From Epiperipatus broadwayi (taxonomy: Eukaryota > Onychophora > Udeonychophora > Euonychophora > Peripatidae), in NCBI GenBank assembly GCA_028023455.1, contig JAQFVV010006645.1:434001-498000 (forward strand): DNA of 64,000 nt. Reading direction: 5' to 3'. Shown one piece after another: positions 37,288 to 48,884 of this stretch (within the stretch, counting starts at the first letter, position 1; every line of letters begins with the position of its first letter). A model generated the notes under the pieces. It made no database searches, was not told the DNA's origin, and saw nothing but the letters and a program-made list of their open reading frames with translations. The translations under genes were made by a program, and so were the position numbers.

Positions 37288-38448
37288 CTTTTATTTGTAA
37301 GTACAATTTATTTAATATACCTTTTTTTTTTTACTTTTGTAATTTTGTTTCATAAACGGTATGGGGAAAATTGCTTGTCATGGTGTCATTTTTCGTTTTT
37401 CATTATCGCAGTAGCTGAGAAAGGAAATTGTTTATAGTTAAAATTTTGATAATAATTTTTTTGCTTTTTTTTTAAATACCATCCCAAAAAAATATGATTT
37501 TTTACCTCTTATTGTAGCTTTATTTCATGATACGATTACTTAAAAATTGCTTATAATAATATTCTGGAAACAGTACGGCTAAAAATTGGTTGTAAAATCA
37601 GGCATTTTACATTGTTCAGTATCGCAGCATTTATGAAAGGCAGTTACTTGTAGTAAATATTTGACAGCAATTTTTCCCACTTTTTCTTTTAATATAACCA
37701 ATTTGGATTTATTAAATACCATGGAAAAAAATATATATTTTTTTTTTACCTATTATTGCCTTTTGTTTGTCGATTACTTAAATATTGCTTATAATTACAT
37801 TCTGGAAACAGTACGAAGAAAAATTGGTTGTAAAATCTGCCATTTCACCCTTTTTGCGTATCGCAATATTTACGAAAGGCAGTTACTTGTAAGTAATGAA
37901 TTTGGGTTTAGCTATTACTTCTTTTGTTTGAATATTAAAATATCATTGAAAATACTGATTTTTGATTAAAGATTTTTGATTATTTATATTTACATTTTCA
38001 TAATTATTTTACCGTAGCAAATTATTGTTAATAATTTTTGGTTTATCCCATTTTTCATATTTACATTTGATTAATTATTTTGTTTGAATATTAAAATATT
38101 ATTGAAAATACTGATTTTTGATTAAAATATAATTGAAAATACTGATTTTTAATTATTTATATTTTCATAATTATTTTACAGTAACAAATTATTGTTAAAT
38201 ATCGTTAATAAATTTTTGGTTTATCCCATTTTTCATATTTACATTTTCATAATTAAGAGTTTGTATTTTCAGGCATTTTATTGTTTACAGGGCCAAATGA
38301 TTATTAAATATCGTTAATAATTCCAATGATTTTTGATTGTTCATATTTACATTTTCTTAATTATTTTAATTAACATTTTAGTCAATTTTACTTATTATTC
38401 CATTTGTTTGATTCAGGGTTTGGCCAAGATGGTGGACATCTCCCTCTT
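37288..38448. repeat. Internal repeats of the Merlin 3' non-coding region
   Basis: A unit with CTGGAAACAGTACG, AAAAATTGGTTGTAAAATC, TATCGCA and GAAAGGCAGTTACTTGTA occurs at 37,564-37,655 and 37,800-37,892 (about 235-bp period). A second unit with AAATTATTGTTAA, GGTTTATCCCATTTTTCATA and GAAAATACTGATTTTTGATT recurs between 37,930 and 38,340. No coding frame is supported, so the plus frame at 37,661-37,969 is rejected. Confidence 0.8.
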
Positions 38449-38664
38449 CTTCTTTGATATTAACTATGATATGACGTACTTCCCCAAAGGCATATTACTC
38501 TAATCTTGTGATCTTCAGGGTGACTTCTCCACGTGATCTGTGGGCAAACTTTATCGATTAAGTGTGTTCGGAGATCACTAGGAGACGTTATCTTAAAAAT
38601 CGTAAGATTAGAGTAGTATGCCTTTGGGTGTAGTACGTCATAGCTTAGTTAATACTCAAGTACC
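38449..38664. repeat. Foldback forming the right end of the Merlin element
   Basis: ATATTAACTATGATATGACG, then CCCAAAGGCATATTACTCTA, pairs with the terminal TAGAGTAGTATGCCTTTGGG and CGTCATAGCTTAGTTAATAC. Arms are about 60 bp and the loop about 90 bp. This 216-bp piece looks like a MITE of the same family sitting at, or making up, the right terminus. Confidence 0.85.
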
Positions 38665-38672
38665 ATCTCGAA

Positions 38673-39250
38673 TATCAGGAATATTTTTCACAAAAAGATT
38701 TCTTTTCCAACCGAAAAAAGAATCAATGAAATTATTTCAAAAAAACATTTTGAAGATATATTAAGATCAAAAATGGAAATGCTGTTCTACTTGCATGGAT
38801 ATGAAAAAAAATAAACTTCAATGGCTGTGAAATAACTAATAAAAATATCCATCTGTTTCTAAAAGAAAGACAAATATTGATTTTGAATTTGATATTGTGC
38901 AAGAAATACAATCTTGAACTCCAGAATCCATTAAGCCACCAATGTTTTAAACAATATAAAGCAAAGTAATAACCCTGTTTACTGCTGAAGCACCAGAAGC
39001 AAAAGATTGATGGAGCAGTGATTCATTGACTTTGAACTTCAGAGTCCATTATCTAATGTAATCCATTCATATCTGAAGAATCAAGAAGTTTTAAATAAAT
39101 TTGTGACTTGGAAATTCTTATAATATTAATGTGCTCTTTTCCCAGGAATTTGGATTTATTTAGTTCATAATAAATGTGATTAAGATTTTCTTTAGAGCAA
39201 CCTCATTCTTCATCCTCTAAATATATTAATAGTGATTGCAAAACATTTAG
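38673..39250. other. AT-rich, no assignable gene
   Basis: Contains a faint duplication (CTTGAACTCCAGAATCCATTA at 38,913, CTTTGAACTTCAGAGTCCATT at 39,030) and nothing else. Confidence 0.5.
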
Positions 39251-39254
39251 ATTG

Positions 39255-39400
39255 TATATATATATATTTCTTATAACACTTCTTTCATATACACTTCAAT
39301 GCAAACAAATTTTCTTAAAACCTTTTTTGTTTTCCTTACAGTTTTGACTGTCCAGCAGTCTTCATCAGAGCTACAATATTTGAATAATATAAATACATAA
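39255..39400 (+). mobile_element. Half copy of the 55.6-kb foldback MITE
   Basis: TTCTTATAACACTTCTTTCA, TTTTCCTTACAGTTTTGACT and GTCCAGCAGTCTTCATCAGA align with the left arm and loop of the element at 55,596-55,812. The right arm is missing, so it is truncated. Confidence 0.8.
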
Positions 39401-40445
39401 CCATTATTTCACATACATATATAAAATACATATATATATATATATCAAAAAATACACATATATTCCCTTCATACATATACATATATAGATAATTAAAAAA
39501 CATTTAGATTGTACATAAATAAAAACAATAGACAAAGTTCACCTTAATAATTTAAGAGCAATTCAAAAACTAAGCTTATATAACAACAGAGCCTAAAGAT
39601 AGAATGGTATTCTATATTTCCATTGGTTTTTGACATTACATAACTCAATGAGAGGTGTTAATTCTACTTTTCAGTTACATATATAGCAGTCCACACCTAA
39701 ACAATACCACCAATCTCAATCTATTTTGTTGTCAAGGCAAACTTTTTTATAGTGATAAAGATGGATAGTAACTTTTATCTATGGTTTAAAAGATCAACAG
39801 TCGATTGAAAGACATTGAAATATATATATATATATGGGAATAATAGATTTTTTTGGTAAAAACATGCAGTTCCTTTTATACTAGATAATAGTAGTATAAA
39901 GAGGAGAGCATAAGCAATGCCAATGAAGCATAATATTATAAAAAAATGAGAATCAATATTTTTTTCTTGCTACAAGCACATATCTAAGTAATAAAATAAC
40001 TATAAATAAATAATACTGGAATTACTATATCAAGGTTGATCATCATCAATACTGTGAGACATCAAGAACCATAAGTGTTCTGGCCATCAATAAACTAGTA
40101 ATCATAATAAAACAAATAAAGTAAATAACCTTTAAACATTATCTTCATTACCTTAGCACCATCTAAATAATTCTAAAGAGAATTATAAAAGATGTCCATA
40201 CATACACATTCCATTTTATTATTAGCCAAAAACTAACTTGTTGATCACAAGAATCCTAATGACTATAGACAAAAGCAGACTTCAATATTTAATCTATCCT
40301 AGTATTAAACACCTTCACAGAAATAATTCAAGATAATAGTTAAATTATTGATTAGTTAGAGTAAAAAAGTTAAAAGTCAAAGCTCTTCATTATAATTTTT
40401 TTTTTTTTGACTTTGACTTAAATATTATTTCCATAGTTTTTTTTT
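39401..40445. other. AT-rich with TA microsatellites, no gene
   Basis: TA/CA-rich simple sequence at 39,405-39,490 and 39,820-39,835. No supported frame. Confidence 0.5.
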
Positions 40446-40448
40446 TTT

Positions 40449-40542
40449 AAGTGTCATAGCATCGGCGAGATGTGAACCCGCAACCCAGGCAACTGCCTGC
40501 AAGTGCAAGGCAGTCGCGTTGATCTCTCGACCACCAAACAAA
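40449..40542 (-). repeat. tRNA-like SINE family S1, copy 2
   Basis: On the minus strand: A-box-like TTTGGTGGTCGAGAGATCAA, then TTGCACTTGCAGGCAG, B-box-like GCGGGTTCACATCTC, and the shared end GCCGATGCTATGACACTTA running into an A tract. Nearest in sequence to the copy at 51,268. No separate LINE-like tail was seen. A canonical cloverleaf cannot be drawn convincingly, so it is a derived SINE rather than a functional tRNA. Confidence 0.85.
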
Positions 40543-40545
40543 ACA

Positions 40546-41350
40546 ATACATGAAACATTGTTTAAATTGTAATTTACAAATACCACTCCTACATTACACT
40601 ACGATAGCTTTCATTATTTTTTTAAAGATTAAATTTAATATGAAATTATTATTTATCAAAATTTGATTTCATTTAATAGATATTTTTATTTAGAAATGAA
40701 GTAAATTCTAAAAAATCACATTTGATTTTTTTAAATATTAATAAAATTATATTGTAATCAAAACAAAAGCACAATTTTATCATTCAACTATCAGGGAGAA
40801 ATAGATTTTTTTCAAACACAAATATAAGCTTTATTTGACATTTGTTTTTAAAATGTGAATGAATATATATATCAATATATGATAAATACATCAAATTGTA
40901 CATTTTTTAAATAAATTTTTATAGTATTGCAATATATTCTAACAGACAGTTACTGATTATTTGCTAGTAAACAGCTTGTAAATACCCCCTAAAAAAATTT
41001 CTTTGTTCAAAAACATAACATTCTATTTATAAAAATAAAAAATGTTTTTTACAAAATAAATAAAAAATAATTTATGTTCTTGATTTTTAATAATTACAAA
41101 AATAATCATGAATCTTAATAAACTTCATAAAAAATCACATTTTTTTGTTATTCAAACTATTTTCTCCAAACAGTATCATAAAATTAATGATGTAATAAAA
41201 ACACAATGAACAAATAGACAGCCATAAAGGTGAAGATTAGAATCTTTCAAATCATCAAATTTCCAGATATTCTTACATTTACAAAAAATTTGGAATTAAA
41301 ACATTATGAATAAAGTATGTGTAAAATTATTGGTACTTTTAAAAACAAGT
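40546..41350. other. AT-rich, no assignable gene
   Basis: No supported frame or repeat. Confidence 0.5.
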
Positions 41351-42424
41351 TAGTGATATATCTCAATTAAAACAGGCAAAACTCTCCATACAGTAGTGCC
41401 ATTCAGTGCCAACCAAAGTAATCAATGGATGACAGAAGGCTTGTGCATAAAATCCTTATCTAGTGCCTACTCATCCAATATCCTCAGACTAGTTTCTGGC
41501 TTGTGGCCTTCATCAGTGAGGAGCTTTGGATCTCAGAGCACTGCACATAGATTTTAGGATCTAATGCAACCCTCCAGCAGCCACCTTTTAGCTCTACTTA
41601 ACTAAAAAACTATGAGAATAAAATTGAAAACACAATAATATTTTCAATCTAAGCTCAATAGCTCATATAGTTATATGGGTCTGAACCCAGTTCAGTACCC
41701 ATACATTTTGGTGTCTTTGGTTTTTTAATAACTATAGCCACCACTAACTTATTAGGCAGGATTGGTGTTAAACCACTAAACATCACATGATCACTATTTC
41801 TTATGCTAGCACATTAATGTTATTAAACTGGCAAAACTCTCCATACAGTAGTGTCACTCAATGCCAACGAGCATAATCAATGTATGCCAGAAGGCTTGTG
41901 CATAAAATCCCTACTTAGTGCTTAGTCATCCAATATCCCCAGATTAGTTTCTGGCTTGTGACCTTTGTCAGTAAGGAGCTTTGGATCTAGGAGCACTGCA
42001 CCTAAATCTTAGGATCTAATGCAACCCTCCAACCACCACCTTTTATCTCTACTTAACTACAAAACTATGAGAATAAAATTGAAAACACAATAATATTTTC
42101 AATCTAAGCTCAATAGCTTATATAGTCATATAGGTCTGAACTCAGTTCAGTACCCATACATTTTGATGTCTCTTTAATAACAATAGCCACCACTATCCTA
42201 TTAGCAAGATTGATGTTAAACCACTAAACATCACATGATCACTATTTCTTATGCTAGCACATTCCTGTTATTAAAACAGACAAAACTCTCCATACAGTAG
42301 TGGCATCCATTGATTACTCTGGCTGGCACTGAGTGGCACTACTGTATGGAGAGTTTTTGCCTGTTTTAATAACAATAATGTGCTAGCATAAGAAATAGTG
42401 ATCATGTGATATATCTCAATAAGT
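41351..42424. repeat. Family R450 tandem array with inverted terminus
   Basis: Units start with GGCAAAACTCTCCATACAGT at about 41,375 and 41,830 (455-bp period). A third start at about 42,279 runs only about 25 bp before meeting its inverted counterpart (GGCACTACTGTATGGAGAG at about 42,332). The array starts with AGTGATATATCTCAATTAAA and ends with the complement of a related sequence (GATCATGTGATATATCTCAA). Within units: GGATCTAATGCAACCCTCCA, CATACATTTTGGTGTCTTTG and AACATCACATGATCACTATT. No protein is encoded. The two full units are about 90-95% alike by eye. Confidence 0.88.
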
Positions 42425-45400
42425 AATGAATTGGCAGTCATGGAGTGCTTTGAGAAAAAAATTAAAACAGTTAACTTATATAAATAAATATGCGCATGTA
42501 TGTATCTGGTAAAACAAAATATTCCACTCATTAGTTATTATTTTCATTAATTATATATGCTAATATTATTTTAACAAAATGTAAATAATATGCATGCATT
42601 TATGAGTAAATTCTAAAACAACATTATTTTAATTACTAATATTAACTTACTTTTTAAATTATTTTTACAATATAAATCCAAGTTATGATTATTATTTTTT
42701 TCTAAATACTCTTAAATTGTAAACAAAAGGTTTTAGAATAAAGAAATTTAAGTTTCTTTTTTTTTTTTTTTTTTTTGGAAATTTAAGTTTCTTGAAAGTC
42801 TGCATCATTGGTCTTTCCTTTTTAGCTTTTGTTTTTTCCACTTACATATAACAGCTATGTTCATTTTATTCTAAGGTTGTTTATCTCCAATTATTGTAAA
42901 AAAAAATTCTCTTTTTAAAAAAAAAACCAAATTGAAGTAAAATAAATTGAATGGAATAATTTTTTCTTTATTCTTTAGCATCATATTCAATTAACATGTG
43001 CAGTTATAAATATTTTTTCAAAGAGCTGATTTTTTTTCTTATGCATCCATACATATATGCAATAAGTCTCATTCATGAATCCATATATACAATTGGCAAG
43101 ATACTTATTTCATATGTTTCTTTGTCTTTTGAGTTTAATTACATCATATAACTCATTGGAAGCTTAAGTTACTTCCTGTTTAGTTACATATATATGAAGT
43201 AGTGTATGTAAAGTATATAGCACAAAAGTCTCAAGATTATGCTGACTTCTTGATTATCAGACAGATAAGATAAATACTGGAAGCTCTTAACTCAGTTCAG
43301 CTTTTATAATCTACAAACTTCAGACACAGCAAGTTGCATTTCCTAAATACATAATGGACTATAAAATCCATTCTGCTATAGCTCAAACTTAACCAATATG
43401 GAGACTAGCAAAAATGCCCTTCTTTTGAATCTGACTTTCTATAACAATCTCAATTAAATTGAAACCACTATTTATAGTAGATACTATGTATTGTACAAAC
43501 ATTTACAAACAGGATAATTAGCAGTAAGTCATTTCCTTTTTGATTAATAAAAACAAGATTATAATTAAATCACAATTTTTATTTTTACTTTATACTCATT
43601 AAAATCAAAAATAGGTTTTAATTTAAAAATTTCTTCTTAATCCTCTAAGTAAAAACATATAAGAATTAACTCTATAATTATAGGTATTTTTAAAAAAACA
43701 ACTTTGTTCAGACAAAAAATAGTTTTCTTTATTATATTAAAAATTTAAATTTTTGTCAAATCAGAACTAAGACATATATAATAACTTTTTAAATAGAATT
43801 CTTTATATACTTGATTTTAAATGATTTATATTATTTCAAAAGAAATAAGAAATATTGTTACTTAATCAAACAATATTTAAACCATTCCTGATTTTATTTT
43901 TAATAATTATATATGTAAATTTTTTCTGTATTTATTTCTATCTTGTCCTGTATGCTTGAAATATAAATGCACACAAATTATGTTGTCAGCCATAAAAGCA
44001 ATCCCTCTCTGTATGTATAGAAAGAAAATAGTAAACTAAAATCATCATCATCATCATAATTATTGTTGTTGTTTATTCACAATTATGCTGATAGTCTTCA
44101 AATTTTATTTTATTTTTCCATATTTAGTAACCTGTTATTAAAAGCTTAAAACAATATTAGCATTAATAAAATAATACATAATTTATTCAAGCATTATTTG
44201 ACATGTTGAGTGCAGTATCTTTATTCAGTTGAAAATCAATACAATAACCTTTAACATTTGAATGTATTACCCTTCTATTGCAATAAAATTATATTAGCAC
44301 TTATATACTTCTCTCTATATGCATAAATGGATACCAAACATTTCAAGTCAGAAGCATGGAATTACTTCATGATTACAATTAATAATGGATAGTTTTTTTT
44401 ATTCTGTGATTCTCTGATTTTGTTTAATATTTATTTAAATAAAATGTTAAGCTTAAGAGAAAGTGTAGAATTTATAAATAGCATTGTTGATTATTTTTTT
44501 AAATAAGAAATAGAATAAAATGAATTATTATTCTAAAAATCATGTGATGTTTGAACACTTGAAATAAAAAATCTGAGCTTCAATTCTTGCATGTTTATTT
44601 CTTCGGTCTATTACTCTACCCCTTAATTGCATAGGTATTTATCAACAATTTACAATAACAAAAATTAGTCAAATTTTAAGTAGAATAATGCATTTGTGAA
44701 AAACTTGAGATAAAATTAATGCATCTAAAACTGATTAATAAAATGTGTAAATAAAATATTAATGAAGATGATTAATTTAACAGAGATCATTTGATATGTC
44801 AGTTTATATAACTTTTGTATATAAGTGATTAAGAGTTTTGTGATATTTGGTTATGCTAAACTCAATAGAGATAACTAAAAGCCTTCAAAATTGCAAAAAA
44901 TGTAAGCCTGATATTAGATACTTTTCATCGATTTAATTTTAATCAAAGTCAAAGATTAACTAAAGATGTAAATAATGTAAAATAAAAATGAATAACAAAT
45001 ACAGCCGAACAAGTTTTACTCTTCATTGAAATTATATTTTTTTCAAAAGACTTGTTAAACATTTTGAATATAGCTTTTTATAGAGCAGAGAATTTGTTGA
45101 ATAGAAAAAATATGAAAAATTTGGAAATTTTAAAATTGTAGATTTCGAAATGAATAAAAAATATAGAAAATATATTATTATAAAAACAGAAGTATTAAAA
45201 AATGATGATTGAATAAATTGTTATTTATTCATAAGATTATAAATTGAAAAACAAATTGGATTGAAAAGTTTGATGATAAATCTGGAAGGAGAAAGATAAA
45301 AAAAGTTTAATGGAGATTATCTACCATTAAGCCCTATTTAGTTCTCTCTGGAATAACTCCAGGAAGGCGCTAAAATTTGGAGTTTAAATCTGTGAAATGG

Positions 45401-46645
45401 CAGAGTGCCTTTCTGTCAATATTATAATTTAGTTCCTACCATGATATTTCATTACAAAGTCACATTGTAATGGTAATGTCTATAATTTAGTTTTCCTTTT
45501 TTGTTTATAGATAGGAAATAAGAATATCTCTAAAGTAGAAATGTATTTTGCACAATTCTGCAGAAATTTTTAATCTTATATTTGATAAAGATAAAGGATA
45601 AGTTGGTTTTTTTTTTTAAATTTCAAAAATATTTTTTGTTTTAATTCTTTCCTAGCAAATTTTTTATTATCTCAGAACAGCACTTCTACTTAAATTCATC
45701 AGACATGATTTACTTCAAATAGTATTTGATTAATCCAATGGAGTCTTAAGATGATACATTCAAGTGATTTAAAAAATTACATATTTCAGATTTTATTTTT
45801 GCTAACTGGTGGTTGGGGTATCAACAAAATATAATGCTTTATAGTTCAAAGGTTAAATTGCAAATCTCATATTTGCATACAATTATGAGACTTGTTCACA
45901 CATTATTTGATAAGGGAAAACAATTATAGATATATTTTTTGTTTTGAAATTGTTCCCAAAAACTTAAAACATGTTTTTATTTAATAAATATAAAATAAGT
46001 TATTTAATGTTTTTATAAGGTTTTAAACTAACTTAAGTAGAAAATTAAAAAAATATTATTTATTTGGCTTAAATAAATTTATAACTTTAACCATTTTTTT
46101 TTTTGTTTTATTTTACATTAAAAGATAGTTTTAATGATAAATTTCTTAAGAAATAATTCTATTTGGACAAAATTATTATTCAAACTGAGGCCATATATAT
46201 AAATATTAAATTTTTCAAATTTAGCTTCAGTTTAAGTAACCAGTCACTAAGAAATTAAAGATGTTTTGAATAATAAATACCAAAGATATTTAATTTTATA
46301 ATTGCTAATAGTTTTTTAAAGCATTGAAAACATTGGTGAAAAAGTTTAAAAAAACTAATAAGAATAAGCATTCTTTTTTATAATATAATTTTTGGCTTTC
46401 AAGTAAACCAAGATATCACCCTGATTTTTAATAAACATATAGTTTTGAAGCTTATAACCCTACCAAAGATGTGTTAGTTGTTAAATTAAATCAAAATTAA
46501 TAAATCGATTGTTAAATTTAAAAAAAAAATCAATACATGTCGCTAAGAAACTTTATTTTGTTATTTTTATTATTATTTATAATATGGGAAGCAATGAGAT
46601 GCTCTTAACATTGTTGTACTTTCGTTCAATTCAGTGTGTTTCTTT
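42425..46645. other. Long AT-rich stretch without assignable gene
   Basis: Homopolymers (T22 at about 42,758) and an (ATC)n/(TTG)n patch at 44,042-44,072. No frame with recognised content on either strand. Confidence 0.5.
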
Positions 46646-46647
46646 TT

Positions 46648-46735
46648 CCATGTGTCATAGCATCGGCCGAGACGTGAACCCACAACCGTCTGCAACCAAC
46701 TACTTGCTTGCATGGTGGCTGCGATACCTCTCTTT
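46648..46735 (-). repeat. tRNA-like SINE family S1, copy 3
   Basis: On the minus strand: GCAGCCACCATGCAAGCAAG, GTTGCAGACGGTTGTGGGTT, CACGTCTCGGCCGATGCTAT and GACACATGG. Belongs with copies 1 and 5, which share the TTGCAGA(C/T)GGTT block, as opposed to copies 2 and 4. Confidence 0.85.
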
Positions 46736-47424
46736 CTTTTTGTCAGAAGTTTTTTAGTAAATTGTCATGATAAAAATTTGGAACCTTCTTGTTATAGAAC
46801 ATGATGCAGTAAACTATTTTTAAAGGTATGAGATCCTGAACCTCCCAAAAAGTGAGCATTAATGGTTATGATATGATTGCATGCCGCAGACATGAATAAA
46901 GTGCAAATATTGTGCTTATATTTTTTCACCATTTTTCTGTTAATAAGTTAATTTTAAAAAAAGAAAATAAACTGTAAATATTCTAATTAATTTTTCCACA
47001 ATGATTTTTTTAATAACATTTAATAACAAATAAAATGTAAATATTAAATATGATGTTTCTTAGCAAGTACCTTTTTAAAAACACTAAACTGCAGATTTAT
47101 CAAAAGTACAGTGCATCTTGGTTTACTTGAAAATTTGCAAGTACCTATTTTTTATATTTTTAAAATATTTGTAAAAGTTTTGCTATTTTGATTAGTTTTT
47201 AAAATGATTAAATAATAATTATAATTTAATTTTTACTATAAACTCTATACAAACTGAAGGCTACAATTATGAAAAATTAACCATATCTTTTAAGACTTAA
47301 TTACATTTAAGATTCTATACAAAAGTATAAATAATGATTTTGCTTGATTAAAAATGAGCAATTTAATAAAATAACTGTAGAAGTTTTAAAAGTATCACTG
47401 AACAATAGTGTATTAATATATAGG
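46736..47424. other. AT-rich, no assignable gene
   Basis: No supported frame or repeat. Confidence 0.5.
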
Positions 47425-47580
47425 GTATATGGGCACAGACTTTCACATGAACCACAACTCTCCACCCTATCTCATAACACTGATACATTTGAACACATAT
47501 ATGTTGAAAAGATAAATAATCACCAATATACATATTTCATGATAAACCAGTAATCATCAGTTGGTCCAGATTATCATCTC
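47425..47580 (-). repeat. Interspersed repeat family S2, copy 3
   Basis: The minus strand reads ATAATCTGGACCAACTGATG, ATGAAATATGTATATTGGTG and TTATTTATCTTTTCAACAT, very close to copy 1 at 6.46 kb. The plus-strand frame 47,344-47,553 that covers it is a shadow. Confidence 0.8.
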
Positions 47581-48880
47581 TACACATATATGCAATAAGT
47601 GCTCAAATATATATTAAGATAGCCAATCTTCACACTTTACTGGACAGGCTTCAATCCACTCCACACTCCAACTCTTCAATCACCCATCCAATTAAAAATC
47701 TGATGATTGTATTAGCTAAAAAATCAATTTATGAAAGAATATTGTTTAAAAATATTAAATATTACATTTATTATTTATTGAAATAATGAAGACTGTTGTT
47801 TTAGGATAGTTTTTTGTTGTAGTTATTGTTTTGTTTCATTATTTTTTAACATTTTATCAAGGCAAAGTTATTTCATGACTTGATTTTTCCAAACATTAAA
47901 TAAAAAAATTTATGAACTCTTGTTTTGGTTATAAAAAGTGTTTCTCTAATCTCTTGATCAAATGGCCCAACAATTTAAGATAATCTAAATAGATGTACCT
48001 TAATATTTATATATGATACTATTGATACTACTTACACTGAAATTGCAATCTTCAGCTGGAAATTAATATTAAATAAATACTAAAACATGAAACTGCAGTA
48101 TACTTCTAACATAGAAATGATATCAATTATTACAGTTATATTCTTTATACATAATGGTAATGTAATTTTTTAGGAGACTACAAAAAAAATCATGGCTTAT
48201 CTGATTGTGGACTAATGTGGTTAACCTTTATATGAACTTAAAAACAAAGGTAATTTTTAATTTTTAATTGAAAACAAAATACAAAACAGAAAAACACAAA
48301 CAATGATCTGATATAATATAACAAATTTACCTTTTAAAAGATGAGTACTGTTAGCTATTTTATTAAATAGAACATATCTTTGTTCTGAATAAAGAAGTTT
48401 AAAAAGCTGAAAAAATATCTATTTTACTTTTTATTGAGGACTTAAAGCCCCAATCAGGTAAAAGTTATAATGTACATTTCATACATTCTTGACTTGCAAC
48501 TGTTATAACTATGTAATTATTTGTATAGAAAATAAATATGGATGGCATGCTTACCAACACATATCAGATGAGTTTAGGGCTTTTTACTTCAGACTTTACA
48601 ATCAAGAAACTTCATTTTGTTCCTTCTCAGTTGCCTGGTAGTTTTTAATTAAAATGTCAATTGAGTTTTCTTAAAGAATAATGAATGTTTGTGCAAATGA
48701 TCATTTTCATTGATAATCATATGAGCCAAAATTAATCATGGTCCTTATTCCCAGGTAATAATACAGCCAAGGCAGAAATTAGAAGCTGAAGGTAAAAGGT
48801 GATAAGAATATCCTAATTAGTGATTCAAGTTACCACTCAATAGTGACCATTTGTTTAGTTATCTATATCTGCAGATCACT
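47581..48880. other. AT-rich, no clear gene
   Basis: The last 150 bp (AGCCAAGGCAGAAATTAGAA onward) may already belong to the 5' part of the adjacent LINE remnant, but no motif is certain there. Confidence 0.4.
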
Positions 48881-48884
48881 TTCA

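Larger units (their letters stand above)
35926..38664 (+). mobile_element. Merlin-superfamily DNA transposon
   Basis: The terminal inverted repeats are about 37 bp with one mismatch: GGTATTTGAGTATTAACTAA at the left, and the complement of GGTACTTGAGTATTAACTAA at the right, continuing through GCTATGACGTACTACAC. Flanks ATCTCAAA (35,918-35,925) and ATCTCGAA (38,665-38,672) are an 8-bp target duplication with one change; 8-9 bp duplications are typical of Merlin. The only coding content is the broken transposase at 36,409-37,287. The 3' 1.2 kb is non-coding and built of internal repeats, and the last 216 bp form a separate foldback. It moved by cut-and-paste and is now inactive by its own protein. 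Confidence 0.92.

Noticed and set aside
37661-37969. 102-codon frame downstream of the transposase
   Set aside because: Lies on internal non-coding repeats of the Merlin element and is not shared by the repeated unit.
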